Assembly (NCBI RefSeq): GCF_029760915.1
Contig: NZ_CP121685.1
Coordinates: forward strand, 718,001 to 782,000
Origin: Olleya sp. YS
GTDB taxonomy: Bacteria; Bacteroidota; Bacteroidia; Flavobacteriales; Flavobacteriaceae
DNA: 64,000 nucleotides
Reading direction: 5' to 3'
Under the pieces are notes generated by a model. It saw nothing but the letters and a program-made list of their open reading frames with translations, made no database searches and had not been told where the DNA came from. A program made the translations under genes and the position numbers. Shown in pieces: positions 56,446 through 64,000 of the stretch. The first letter of the stretch is position 1, and each line of letters starts with the position of its first letter.

Positions 56446-59361
56446 ATGAAAAGAATTTTATTCACTTTATGTTTGTTACTACCATTAATTGGTATATCAC
56501 AAGTAACAACTAATCCAGATCCTATATTAATTGATCAACCTGTAACCATTACAGTTGATGTTACTGCAACGACATGTAATAGTATTGTTAATCCTACAAA
56601 AGTATACGCGCATTTAGGTGTAGGAGACGACTCTAATGAATATGGTATTAAGGTTGTTGGAAATTGGGGACAAGATGATGGTGTTGGAGAAATGACCAAC
56701 AATGGTGATGGTACATGGAGCATTACCTTTACTCCAAACACATACTTTAACCTAACAGCAGCAGAAGAAGCTAACGTGACCAAAATGGGAATGGTATTCA
56801 GAAATCCAGATGGAACCCAAGAATTGAAACTTGATAATGGTGGATGCCAAAACTTTGTTTTTAATGTTGGTGCTTTTCAAGTAACAATGATTAATCCAGA
56901 ATCAAACGGAACAGTTGCTGTTAACAATAACTCAGGTACGCAAATATTAGCACAAAACACAAATGGATCAGCTACATATGTACTTAAAGCCAATGGATCT
57001 GTTATAAACACTCAAACTACGACTTTTTACAGCTATTTCTTTCCTAACATCACAGAAAACAAATATTGTGAATTAGAAGTCACTCAAGGAGGTTCTGTAG
57101 TTACTAAAAAATTCATAATTCTAGTCAATGATACTCAATCTGCAGCTATGCCTGCAAATATGGAAAATGGTATTAATTATACTAGTAATACTACAGCAAC
57201 TTTAGTCTTAGAAGCTCCATTAAAAGATTATGTTTATGTCGCGGGAAGTTTCAATAACTGGACACCAACTGCTAGTCACGCCATGAAAAAAGATCCAACT
57301 TCAGGAAAATTTTGGGTTGAAGTTACTGGTTTAACTGCTGGGCAAATAGAGACCTATCAATATTGGGTTGGCGCACAATCGCCTGTTGCGGACTCTCCTA
57401 GATTTGTAAAGGTAGCAGATCCTTTTTCGACTTTAGTGTTATCGCCTTTTGACGATCCATGGATACCTACATCATCATATCCTAATATACCAACTTATCC
57501 AACAGGTCAAGAAAGAGAAGTAACTGTACTTCAAACAGGTCAAATACCATACAATTGGCAAGTAACAAATTTTCAAAAACCTAAAAAAGAAGATTTAGTT
57601 ATTTACGAGGTATTAATTAGAGATTTTGACAAAAATTCAGATGGTGGAAGAAACTTTCAACATCTTATAGATAGAATAGATTACTTTAAAAATTTAAAAG
57701 TCAATGCTATACAATTAATGCCAATCATGGAATTTGAAGGCAATGAAAGTTGGGGTTACAACACATCTTTTCATATGGCTTTAGACAAATATTATGGCAC
57801 TGAAGATAAGTTTAAAGAATTTGTAGATTTATGTCATCAAAATGGAATTGCTGTCATTTTGGATATAGCATTAAACCACGCATTTGGTAGAAATCCTATG
57901 GTACGTATGTGGATGGACGATCCAGATGGTGATGGTTGGGGAGAGCCAAGTAGCGAAAACCCATACTTTAATGAAGTTGCACAACACAGTTATAGTGTAG
58001 GGTCTGACTTTAATCATACTGAACAGTATGATGCTCCAACTCCTGAAGCAACTACAACTAATCCAATAACAAACTATTATGTAGAACGTGTTATAAAGCA
58101 TTGGATTGAAGAATTTAAAATTGATGGGTTCCGCTGGGACTTAACAAAAGGCTTTACCCAAAAAGCTGAATCTGGTGAATCTGCAACTAACAGTTACCAG
58201 TCTGATCGTGTCAATATTTTAAAAGCTTATGCTGATTACTCTTGGAGTTTAGATCCAACTCATTATGTAATTTTTGAACATTTAGGTGGAAATCAAGAAG
58301 AAAAAGAATGGGCAGATTACAGAGTTGGAGAAGACAAAGGGATCATGCTATGGGGAAAAATGACAAATCCTTACAACCAATTAACTATGGGTTACGCCTC
58401 AGGTAGTGACATTAATGGAATGGGACACAACAGTCGTAGTTTTATTGAACCAAGATTAATAGGTTACCCAGAAAGTCATGATGAAGAACGCTTAATGTAT
58501 AGAAACCTTCAGTTTGGTAACACGACTAATCCAAGTCATAACGTTACTGACTTAAATACTTCAATTAAAAGAATGTCTCCTTTAGGTGCAGTATCATTAA
58601 CTATTCCTGGTCCAAAAATGATTTGGCACTTTGGTGAACTTGGCATGGAAAATTCTATTTTTACATGTAATAATGGTACAGTTAACGAACCAGGTGGTGC
58701 TGACGGAGATTGTAAATTAGATACAAAACCACAACCTCAATGGGATAACAACTGGTTGACAGATGTTAATAGAAGTCAAGTGTATAATGATTGGTCTAGA
58801 TTAAACGACTTAAAAATTAATGAACCCGTTTTTGAAGGCGATTATGCAATTAATTCTGGAAGTTTAACTCCTAAAATCTATATTTTTGATACTACTATAC
58901 CAGCAAACGAATTACGCAATGTAGTCATATTAGCAAACTTTGATGTGACCACCCAAAATATAACTCCAGATTTCCCTTACACAGGAACTTGGTATGATTT
59001 AATGGATGAAACTAATACCACTTCAATTAACGTAACTAATACTACATCAACAATAAGCATTCCTGCTGGAGAATTCAGAATTTATGGTAATGCTGTACCA
59101 CAAAGCTTAAGTAATGAAGAGTTTGATACAGTCGAATCATTTAAACTACATCCTAATCCAGCTTCAACGTCATTTTCATTAACTGTAAAGATGAAGACTA
59201 TTAAGATCATTGATATCTCTGGTAAGTTAATAAAAGAGTTTAAAGGTAGTTTTGAGGCTGGTCATCAATTTGATATTGAAAACCTTTCTGAAGGGCTTTA
59301 CCTTATTAAACTTGAAAACAATTTTGGTCAAACCAAAACAACTAAACTCATTAAAAATTAA
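56446..59361 (+). CDS. T9SS-exported GH13 alpha-amylase with CBM-like domains
   Basis: Secreted or surface alpha-amylase of 971 residues. Signal peptide (LLPLIGISQ), N-terminal beta domains (about 20-235), a CBM48-like domain with VAGSFNNWTP (about 265), the GH13 barrel with ILDIALNHAFG, GFRWDLTKG (nucleophile about Asp565), IFEHLGG (acid/base about Glu611) and ESHDEERLM (about Asp679), a C-terminal beta domain, and a type A T9SS sorting domain (LHPNPASTSFSLTV, IDISGKLIKEF, GLYLIKLENN) over the last 75 residues. It would start breakdown of starch-like glucan outside the cell. It follows susE after a terminator. Confidence 0.94.
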   Translation: MKRILFTLCLLLPLIGISQVTTNPDPILIDQPVTITVDVTATTCNSIVNPTKVYAHLGVGDDSNEYGIKVVGNWGQDDGVGEMTNNGDGTWSITFTPNTYFNLTAAEEANVTKMGMVFRNPDGTQELKLDNGGCQNFVFNVGAFQVTMINPESNGTVAVNNNSGTQILAQNTNGSATYVLKANGSVINTQTTTFYSYFFPNITENKYCELEVTQGGSVVTKKFIILVNDTQSAAMPANMENGINYTSNTTATLVLEAPLKDYVYVAGSFNNWTPTASHAMKKDPTSGKFWVEVTGLTAGQIETYQYWVGAQSPVADSPRFVKVADPFSTLVLSPFDDPWIPTSSYPNIPTYPTGQEREVTVLQTGQIPYNWQVTNFQKPKKEDLVIYEVLIRDFDKNSDGGRNFQHLIDRIDYFKNLKVNAIQLMPIMEFEGNESWGYNTSFHMALDKYYGTEDKFKEFVDLCHQNGIAVILDIALNHAFGRNPMVRMWMDDPDGDGWGEPSSENPYFNEVAQHSYSVGSDFNHTEQYDAPTPEATTTNPITNYYVERVIKHWIEEFKIDGFRWDLTKGFTQKAESGESATNSYQSDRVNILKAYADYSWSLDPTHYVIFEHLGGNQEEKEWADYRVGEDKGIMLWGKMTNPYNQLTMGYASGSDINGMGHNSRSFIEPRLIGYPESHDEERLMYRNLQFGNTTNPSHNVTDLNTSIKRMSPLGAVSLTIPGPKMIWHFGELGMENSIFTCNNGTVNEPGGADGDCKLDTKPQPQWDNNWLTDVNRSQVYNDWSRLNDLKINEPVFEGDYAINSGSLTPKIYIFDTTIPANELRNVVILANFDVTTQNITPDFPYTGTWYDLMDETNTTSINVTNTTSTISIPAGEFRIYGNAVPQSLSNEEFDTVESFKLHPNPASTSFSLTVKMKTIKIIDISGKLIKEFKGSFEAGHQFDIENLSEGLYLIKLENNFGQTKTTKLIKN

Positions 59362-59390
59362 AAATGAATCCATTTATTTATTAAATAATA

Positions 59391-59424
59391 AAAAAAGCTT
59401 CTCAGATTTGAGAAGCTTTTTTTA
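59391..59424. terminator. Terminator between amylase and tRNA-Leu
   Basis: GCTTCTCA (59397-59404), loop GATT, TGAGAAGC (59409-59416), with A-run before and T-run after. It can serve the amylase on plus and the tRNA on minus. Confidence 0.85.
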
Positions 59425-59429
59425 GTTTG

Positions 59430-59511
59430 TACAGGCGGAGAGACTCGAACTCTCACACCGTAAGGCACTAGATCCTAAGTCTAGCGTGTCTACCAATTCC
59501 ACCACGCCTGC
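59430..59511 (-). tRNA. tRNA-Leu (anticodon TAG)
   Basis: Minus strand: acceptor GCAGGCG pairs with CGCCTGT (first pair G-T). D arm has TGGTAGACAC. Anticodon stem CTAGA/TCTAG with loop CTTAGGA gives anticodon TAG. A long variable arm (GTGCCTTACGGTGT) marks a class II tRNA, as for Leu. The T loop is TTCGAGT. CCA is not encoded. Confidence 0.92.
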
Positions 59512-59622
59512 AACTTTCCATTTATAATGGGATGCAAATATAAACAATAGTTTCAATATTCATAATAACCGTAAACAAAATAATTTTCGTTTTTGTACTT
59601 TTACCTAAACTCAATTTTTAAG

Positions 59623-61008
59623 ATGAAAAACATACAATCTTACGTTCAAGATAACAAACAACGTTTTATTGACGAACTTATAGAATTACTTAAAATTCCA
59701 TCGATTAGTGCGGATTCTGCATACAAAAACGACACGATTAAAACAGCAGATGCAGTTGCAAAAAGCTTAACAGAAGCAGGCTGCGATGTGGTTGAAATAT
59801 GTGAAACTGATGGTTATCCCATAATCTATGCACATAAAATAATAGATAAAAACCTACCAACCGTTTTAGTGTATGGACATTATGATGTACAACCACCAGA
59901 TCCATTAAATTTATGGACTTCTCCGCCTTTTGAACCTGTAATTAAGGAAACCAAATTACATCCAGAAGGTGCTATTTTTGCACGTGGAGCTTGTGACGAC
60001 AAAGGACAAATGTACATGCACGTCAAAGCTTTAGAATACATGACTAAGCATGGTGAACTTCCCTGTAATGTTAAGTTTATGATTGAAGGTGAAGAAGAAG
60101 TAGGAAGTGTTAACCTTGGTAAATTTGTTAAACAAAATCAAGAGAAGCTAGCAAATGATGTTATCTTAATTTCTGACACAGGAATGATTGCTAAAGATGT
60201 ACCATCAATTACTACTGGATTAAGAGGTTTAAGTTATGTAGAAGTTGAAGTTACGGGTCCAAATCGTGATTTACATTCTGGTTTATATGGTGGAGCAGTT
60301 GCAAATCCTATAAACGTTTTAACAAAAATGATAGCGTCACTTCATGACGAAAATAACCATATTACAATTCCAGGTTTTTACGATAATGTTGAAGAATTAA
60401 GTCAAGACGAACGTGCACAAATGGCTAAAGCACCTTTTAATTTAGACAAATACAAAGAAGCTTTAGACATAGAAGCAGTTTATGGAGAAAAAGGATACAC
60501 CACCAACGAACGCAACTCGATTAGACCAACGTTAGATGTTAACGGGATTTGGGGAGGTTATATTGGTGAAGGTGCAAAAACTGTTATTGCTAGTAAAGCT
60601 TACGCCAAAATCTCTATGCGATTAGTCCCTAATCAAGACTGGGAAAACATCACACAATTATTTAAAACACGTTTTGAAAATATCGCACCAAAAGGTGTAA
60701 CTGTAAAAGTCACTCCACATCATGGAGGTCAAGGTTATGTCACACCAATCGATAGTATTGGCTATCAAGCAGCAAGTAAAGCCTATGAAGAAACGTTTGG
60801 CAAAACTCCTATTCCACAACGTAGTGGTGGAAGTATTCCAATAGTTTCATTATTTGAACAAGAATTAAAAAGTAAAACTATTTTAATGGGTTTTGGTTTA
60901 GATAGTGATGCTATACATAGTCCAAATGAACATTTTGGAATTTGGAATTATCTAAAAGGTATTGAGACCATCCCTTATTTTTATAAGCACTTTACAGCAT
61001 TATCTTAA
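59623..61008 (+). CDS. M20 family dipeptidase/metallopeptidase
   Basis: Di-zinc exopeptidase of 461 residues, cytoplasmic. Zinc ligands are visible in VYGHYDVQPPDPLNLW, ARGACDDKGQMYMHVKA, EGEEEVGSVNLG, SDTGM and, near the C-terminus, HSPNEHFGIW; the dimerisation lid carries LHSGLYGGAVANP. This is the layout of the M20 dipeptidases related to carnosinase. The open frame can be read from a TTG at 59593, but MKNIQSYVQDNKQ at 59623 is the natural start. Single gene with a terminator after it. Peptide substrate unknown. Confidence 0.92.
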   Translation: MKNIQSYVQDNKQRFIDELIELLKIPSISADSAYKNDTIKTADAVAKSLTEAGCDVVEICETDGYPIIYAHKIIDKNLPTVLVYGHYDVQPPDPLNLWTSPPFEPVIKETKLHPEGAIFARGACDDKGQMYMHVKALEYMTKHGELPCNVKFMIEGEEEVGSVNLGKFVKQNQEKLANDVILISDTGMIAKDVPSITTGLRGLSYVEVEVTGPNRDLHSGLYGGAVANPINVLTKMIASLHDENNHITIPGFYDNVEELSQDERAQMAKAPFNLDKYKEALDIEAVYGEKGYTTNERNSIRPTLDVNGIWGGYIGEGAKTVIASKAYAKISMRLVPNQDWENITQLFKTRFENIAPKGVTVKVTPHHGGQGYVTPIDSIGYQAASKAYEETFGKTPIPQRSGGSIPIVSLFEQELKSKTILMGFGLDSDAIHSPNEHFGIWNYLKGIETIPYFYKHFTALS

Positions 61009-61011
61009 TAT

Positions 61012-61040
61012 AAAACCGCTCTTAAACGAGTGGTTTTTTT
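61012..61040 (+). terminator. Terminator after the M20 peptidase
   Basis: AAAACCGCTC, loop TTAAAC, GAGTGGTTTTTTT; the stem has one G-T pair. It separates this gene from the BlaI-type operators. Confidence 0.75.
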
Positions 61041-61052
61041 ATAAAATATTAC

Positions 61053-61114
61053 TCTACATTTGTAGAATTGATATTTTTACTCTACATTTGTAGAGAACAT
61101 TCTAAATTTGTAGA
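61053..61114. promoter_or_regulatory. Three BlaI-type operators overlapping the promoter
   Basis: Three copies of a 14-bp palindrome: TCTACATTTGTAGA at 61053-61066 and 61081-61094, and TCTAAATTTGTAGA (one change) at 61101-61114. The core TACAnnTGTA is the known BlaI/MecI site. The second copy holds the -7 box TACATTTG (61083-61090), with TTG 20 bp upstream (61060-61062) inside the first copy, so binding would block the polymerase. Confidence 0.88.
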
Positions 61115-61115
61115 C

Positions 61116-61481
61116 ATGCAATTATCGAAATCTGAAGAAGAATTAATGAATTATTTATGGAAGCTTGACCAAGCTTTTATGAAAGATTTACTAGAGGCTT
61201 ACCCAGAACCAAAACCAGCAACAACTACAGTTGCTACCTTATTAAAGCGTATGACTGATAAAGGTTTTGTGGGTTATAAAACCTTTGGAAACTCAAGACA
61301 ATACTTCCCTTTGGTTAAGAAAAAAGACTATTTTTCAAAGCATGTTAATGGATTGATTAAAAACTTTTTTAATGATAGTAGTTCTCAATTTGCGTCTTTT
61401 TTTACAAAAGAAACCGATTTGAGTAAAACAGAATTACAAGAGCTTCGCACTATCATTGATAACGAAATTAAAAACAAGTAG
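61116..61481 (+). CDS. BlaI/MecI/CopY family repressor
   Basis: Winged-helix repressor of 121 residues. LSKSEEELMNYLWKLDQAFM and TTTVATLLKRMTDKGFVGY form the DNA-binding domain; KKDYFSKHVNGLIKNFFNDS is the dimerisation part. In characterised systems it is cleaved or displaced after its membrane partner senses a signal. I take ATG 61116, directly after the third operator, instead of the upstream TTG-like start at 61068, which would place codons in the promoter. The M56 peptidase gene starts 2 bp after its stop. Confidence 0.92.
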   Translation: MQLSKSEEELMNYLWKLDQAFMKDLLEAYPEPKPATTTVATLLKRMTDKGFVGYKTFGNSRQYFPLVKKKDYFSKHVNGLIKNFFNDSSSQFASFFTKETDLSKTELQELRTIIDNEIKNK

Positions 61482-61483
61482 TT

Positions 61484-63439
61484 ATGGAACTTATACTTTT
61501 AAAATCCAGTGCTTGTCTTTTAGTGTTACTAACGTTTTACAAATTCGCTTTAGAGCCTTTAAGTATCCATAAATTCAAGCGAATTTATTTGTTAACTGCT
61601 ATTGTAGTAGCTGCTGTTATACCACTTATAACGTTTATTAAATATGTTGATCCAACTTTTACGTTTCCAGAATCGGATCCAAACGCAATAACTCCTCCTC
61701 CCTTTTTTGTAGCTGACGCTTCAATTGAAAAAGAAACTACTACTAATTATATGTCAACAATTTTATGGAGTATGTATGGCTTTGGAGTTGTTATTTTCTT
61801 AATAAGATTTTGTATTAATTTAGTTGGCATCATTTCAAAAATTAAAAACAATAACACATTAAAAAATAATCCTTTTGTAAATGTGTTGATAGAGCATTTA
61901 CAAGTACCTCATACGTTTTTCAACTTTATTTTTTTAAATAAGGACAAGTTTGAAAACAATCAAATCCCAAAAGAGGTACTGTTGCACGAACAGACTCACG
62001 CCATTCAAAAACACAGTCTAGATATCTTGTTTTTAGAACTTGTTCAAATTGTGTTTTGGTTTAACCCATTATTATATTGGTTAAAAAAAGAAGTAAAACT
62101 TAATCATGAGTTTTTAGCAGATCAAGCTGTATTACATCAAGGAATAGAGACTAAAACCTATCAAAATATCTTGTTGTCGTTCTCATCAAACCATCAAGAA
62201 TTAGCATTAGCATTAGCAAATGCTATTAATTATTCATCAATCAAAAAACGATTTACACTTATGAAAACACAAACACCAAAGTCAATAGTTTGGCTACGCA
62301 GTTTACTATTGCTACCACTTTTAGCATTGTTAATTTATAGCTTTAGTAGTACAAAAGAAATTGAAAAAGAGGTTGTACCTAAAATGGATATTGAAAATAA
62401 TAACAATACATCTGCAATACTTTTTCAGGATGAAAAAGTAGCAAACACAAATTATGTAGGAAATAAAAATAATAAAGAAGCACATCAGTCTCCAGCAACA
62501 CCAAAAGAGGTGGCAGATTATAATTCTTGGGCTAAAAAAATAAATAGTGAAACTATTAATTTAGGAAACAATGCAAAATCACTACCTATTGTAGAAGAAA
62601 AAAACTTAGTAAAATACATTGACATTTACAAAAGGATGACAATGGAACAAAAAGAGCAATCAGAGAAAATGCCTTTTGATGGTATTGAATTAAAAATTGA
62701 TAATATAGATTTTTTAGAAAATCAAGATGGAGCAACAAAAAAACAGATTGCCGAATATAATGCTTTAGCTAAAAAGTATAATTCCATGTCAAAAGACAAG
62801 ATGATTATAAAATCTAAAGATGTAGAACGTTTAAAATATTTATACAATGTCATGAGTGCAAAACAACGTGAAAAAGCAGAACCATTTCCTAATTTTCCAG
62901 AACCTCCAAAAGCACCTAAGCATAAAAAAGTAATAAAGGGAGAAGACTCAAGCATTCCTCCACTACCTCCACCACCACCTGCTCCAGAAGTTCCAGAGGA
63001 AAATACTACAGAAAGAAATAAAAAGCTAGCAGCTGCAAGAGCAAATATGGAAGCTAGAAGAGCAGAAATGGAGGCAAAACGTCAAGAGATGTTAGTTAAA
63101 AGAGAAGAAAAAATGAAAGAAAGAAACGAAAAATTAAAGGAACGATTAGAAAAAAGAGAGGCTCAATTAAAAGCTAATAAAACCAGAAGAGCAGAATTAT
63201 CTGAAATGCCACCACCTCCTCCACCTCCAAAATCACCTATAGATCATGTGATTGATATGGCTAAAAAAGGCGCTTCTTTTTATTATAATGGAGAGGCCAT
63301 TACCTCTGACAAAGCAATAGATTTACTTAAGAAAAATCCAGAATTAAACATTTCATCTCAGACTAATAATGGTGTATCAACTGTACACCTTTCAGAAAAA
63401 CCAATTACAGTTAAAAATGGCAAAGTGGTAAATGACTAA
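61484..63439 (+). CDS. BlaR1-like M56 membrane metallopeptidase
   Basis: Membrane signal-transducing zinc peptidase of 651 residues. Helices near 5-22, 35-53 and 92-115; zinc motif HEQTH (168-172) with Glu209 in NHEFLADQ as third ligand; a fourth helix near 268-286. The periplasmic C-terminus (290-651) has no penicillin-binding domain. It holds two similar segments of about 90 residues (EVADYNSWAKKINS and QIAEYNALAKKYNS, each followed by a YK(R)MT.EQ / YNVMSAKQ helix), then a Lys/Glu-rich coiled coil between two proline stretches. It is coupled to the BlaI-type gene and should inactivate it on an unknown envelope signal. Confidence 0.9.
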   Translation: MELILLKSSACLLVLLTFYKFALEPLSIHKFKRIYLLTAIVVAAVIPLITFIKYVDPTFTFPESDPNAITPPPFFVADASIEKETTTNYMSTILWSMYGFGVVIFLIRFCINLVGIISKIKNNNTLKNNPFVNVLIEHLQVPHTFFNFIFLNKDKFENNQIPKEVLLHEQTHAIQKHSLDILFLELVQIVFWFNPLLYWLKKEVKLNHEFLADQAVLHQGIETKTYQNILLSFSSNHQELALALANAINYSSIKKRFTLMKTQTPKSIVWLRSLLLLPLLALLIYSFSSTKEIEKEVVPKMDIENNNNTSAILFQDEKVANTNYVGNKNNKEAHQSPATPKEVADYNSWAKKINSETINLGNNAKSLPIVEEKNLVKYIDIYKRMTMEQKEQSEKMPFDGIELKIDNIDFLENQDGATKKQIAEYNALAKKYNSMSKDKMIIKSKDVERLKYLYNVMSAKQREKAEPFPNFPEPPKAPKHKKVIKGEDSSIPPLPPPPPAPEVPEENTTERNKKLAAARANMEARRAEMEAKRQEMLVKREEKMKERNEKLKERLEKREAQLKANKTRRAELSEMPPPPPPPKSPIDHVIDMAKKGASFYYNGEAITSDKAIDLLKKNPELNISSQTNNGVSTVHLSEKPITVKNGKVVND

Positions 63440-63460
63440 TCCTGTTCTAAATTATTTTAA

Positions 63461-63490
63461 AAAAGCTTCAATTACATTGAAGCTTTTTTT
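63461..63490 (+). terminator. Terminator after the M56 gene
   Basis: GCTTCAAT (63465-63472), loop TAC, ATTGAAGC (63476-63483) followed by eight T. Confidence 0.85.
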
Positions 63491-63557
63491 TGTTAAAACT
63501 GTAACAATATTAAACATTTAGCGTTCTAATAGATATCAATCAAAAATCAATCACATC

Positions 63558-64000
63558 ATGTTAAAACAATTCTTTATGGTCTGCTCTGGTGCAGACACCA
63601 ATCTTTTAAAAACTTCATCTTTAGGCGAACAAAATAAATATGCAGGAATTGGTGCAACTGTATTTTTCACAGCAGTTATGGCTTTTATAGCTTCTAGCTA
63701 TGCACTATACACTGTTTTTGATAACCTCTATACATCTATTGGATTTGGTCTAATTTGGGGTCTATTAATTTTTAATTTAGACCGATTTATCGTTTCAACA
63801 ATTAAAAAAAGAAATAGCTTTTTAGACGAATTTGTTCAAGCGACACCAAGATTAATTTTAGCTGTAATTATAGCAGTAGTCATCTCTAAACCTTTAGAAT
63901 TAAAGATTTTTGAAAAAGAAATCAACCAAGTATTGTTAGAAGAAAAAAATGCAATGACGCTTCAAAATCAAGACGAAATTGCTTTACAATTTACACCTAA
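63558..64000 (+). CDS. DUF4407 membrane protein (partial, 3' end outside window)
   Basis: Start of a membrane protein read from ATG 63558: MLKQFFMVCSGADTNLLKTS, two hydrophobic helices (about residues 33-70), the conserved WGLLIFNLDRFIVSTI and a third helix near 95-112, then KPLELKIFEKEINQVL leading into what is normally a long coiled coil. This is the N-terminus of DUF4407 proteins, whose function is not known. About 147 codons lie in the window. It has its own terminator-separated unit after the M56 gene. Confidence 0.85.
   Translation, partial: MLKQFFMVCSGADTNLLKTSSLGEQNKYAGIGATVFFTAVMAFIASSYALYTVFDNLYTSIGFGLIWGLLIFNLDRFIVSTIKKRNSFLDEFVQATPRLILAVIIAVVISKPLELKIFEKEINQVLLEEKNAMTLQNQDEIALQFTP

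Noticed and set aside
59593-59622. Upstream start of the M20 peptidase
   Set aside because: The extra ten codons begin at TTG and are hydrophobic without forming a signal peptide; the ATG at 59623 aligns with the family start.
61068-61115. Upstream start of the BlaI-type gene
   Set aside because: These codons lie across the promoter and operators; the ATG at 61116 follows them directly.

Overview
The window comes from an AT-rich genome of the phylum Bacteroidota, almost certainly a marine member of the Flavobacteriaceae. The evidence is an alternative complex III operon, SusC/SusD/SusE proteins, type IX secretion (T9SS) C-terminal sorting domains, many lipoproteins with short signal peptides, near absence of Shine-Dalgarno sequences, and promoters of the Bacteroidota type (-7 motif TAnnTTTG). 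No phage, IS element, rRNA or CRISPR array is visible.

Layout. (1) 1-8405, minus: alternative complex III genes actA-actF, with actF cut by the window edge. (2) 8620-9012: a small SPOR-domain protein. (3) 9093-13552, minus: the translation/transcription operon rimP-nusA-infB, with a promoter and a terminator-like hairpin in its leader. (4) 13715-20670: universal stress protein, tRNA-Gln, a large DUF2723 membrane protein, a polysaccharide deacetylase, a thioredoxin-fold protein without cysteines and a metallophosphoesterase. (5) 20805-26464: an apparent N-glycan salvage operon of GH92 mannosidase, FucP-like transporter (frameshifted) and glycosylasparaginase. (6) 26579-29338: a T9SS-exported protein with five tandem repeats and a lipocalin-like lipoprotein. 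(7) 29451-35448: polA, then a three-gene cassette (XRE regulator, PD-(D/E)XK-like protein, small zinc-ribbon protein) around a highly structured control region, then a YgiQ radical SAM protein. (8) 35597-59361: a complete alpha-glucan (maltodextrin) utilisation locus. (9) 59430-64000: tRNA-Leu, an M20 peptidase, a BlaI/BlaR1-like pair and the start of a DUF4407 membrane protein.

How the genes work together. In the glucan locus a T9SS-exported amylase and the SusC/D/E outer-membrane system (plus strand) would capture and import oligosaccharides. GH13 lipoproteins and an esterase-GH31 fusion (minus strand) would trim them. An MFS carrier would bring maltose inside, where GH65 phosphorylase and beta-phosphoglucomutase feed it to glycolysis. 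A LacI-type regulator sits between the two arms next to a perfect 14-bp palindrome. The complex III operon would link quinol oxidation to cytochrome c and oxidase.

The best candidate for something undescribed is the cassette at 32352-33492. It resembles the controller/endonuclease half of a restriction-modification system but has no methyltransferase, and two nested perfect inverted repeats lie between its divergent genes. Other notable items are a SusD carrying a SusE-type domain in its middle, an HhH domain fused to the ActC membrane subunit, a terminator-like hairpin directly before the rimP start, and a family of short palindromic repeats, one copy of which codes for part of the polA linker.
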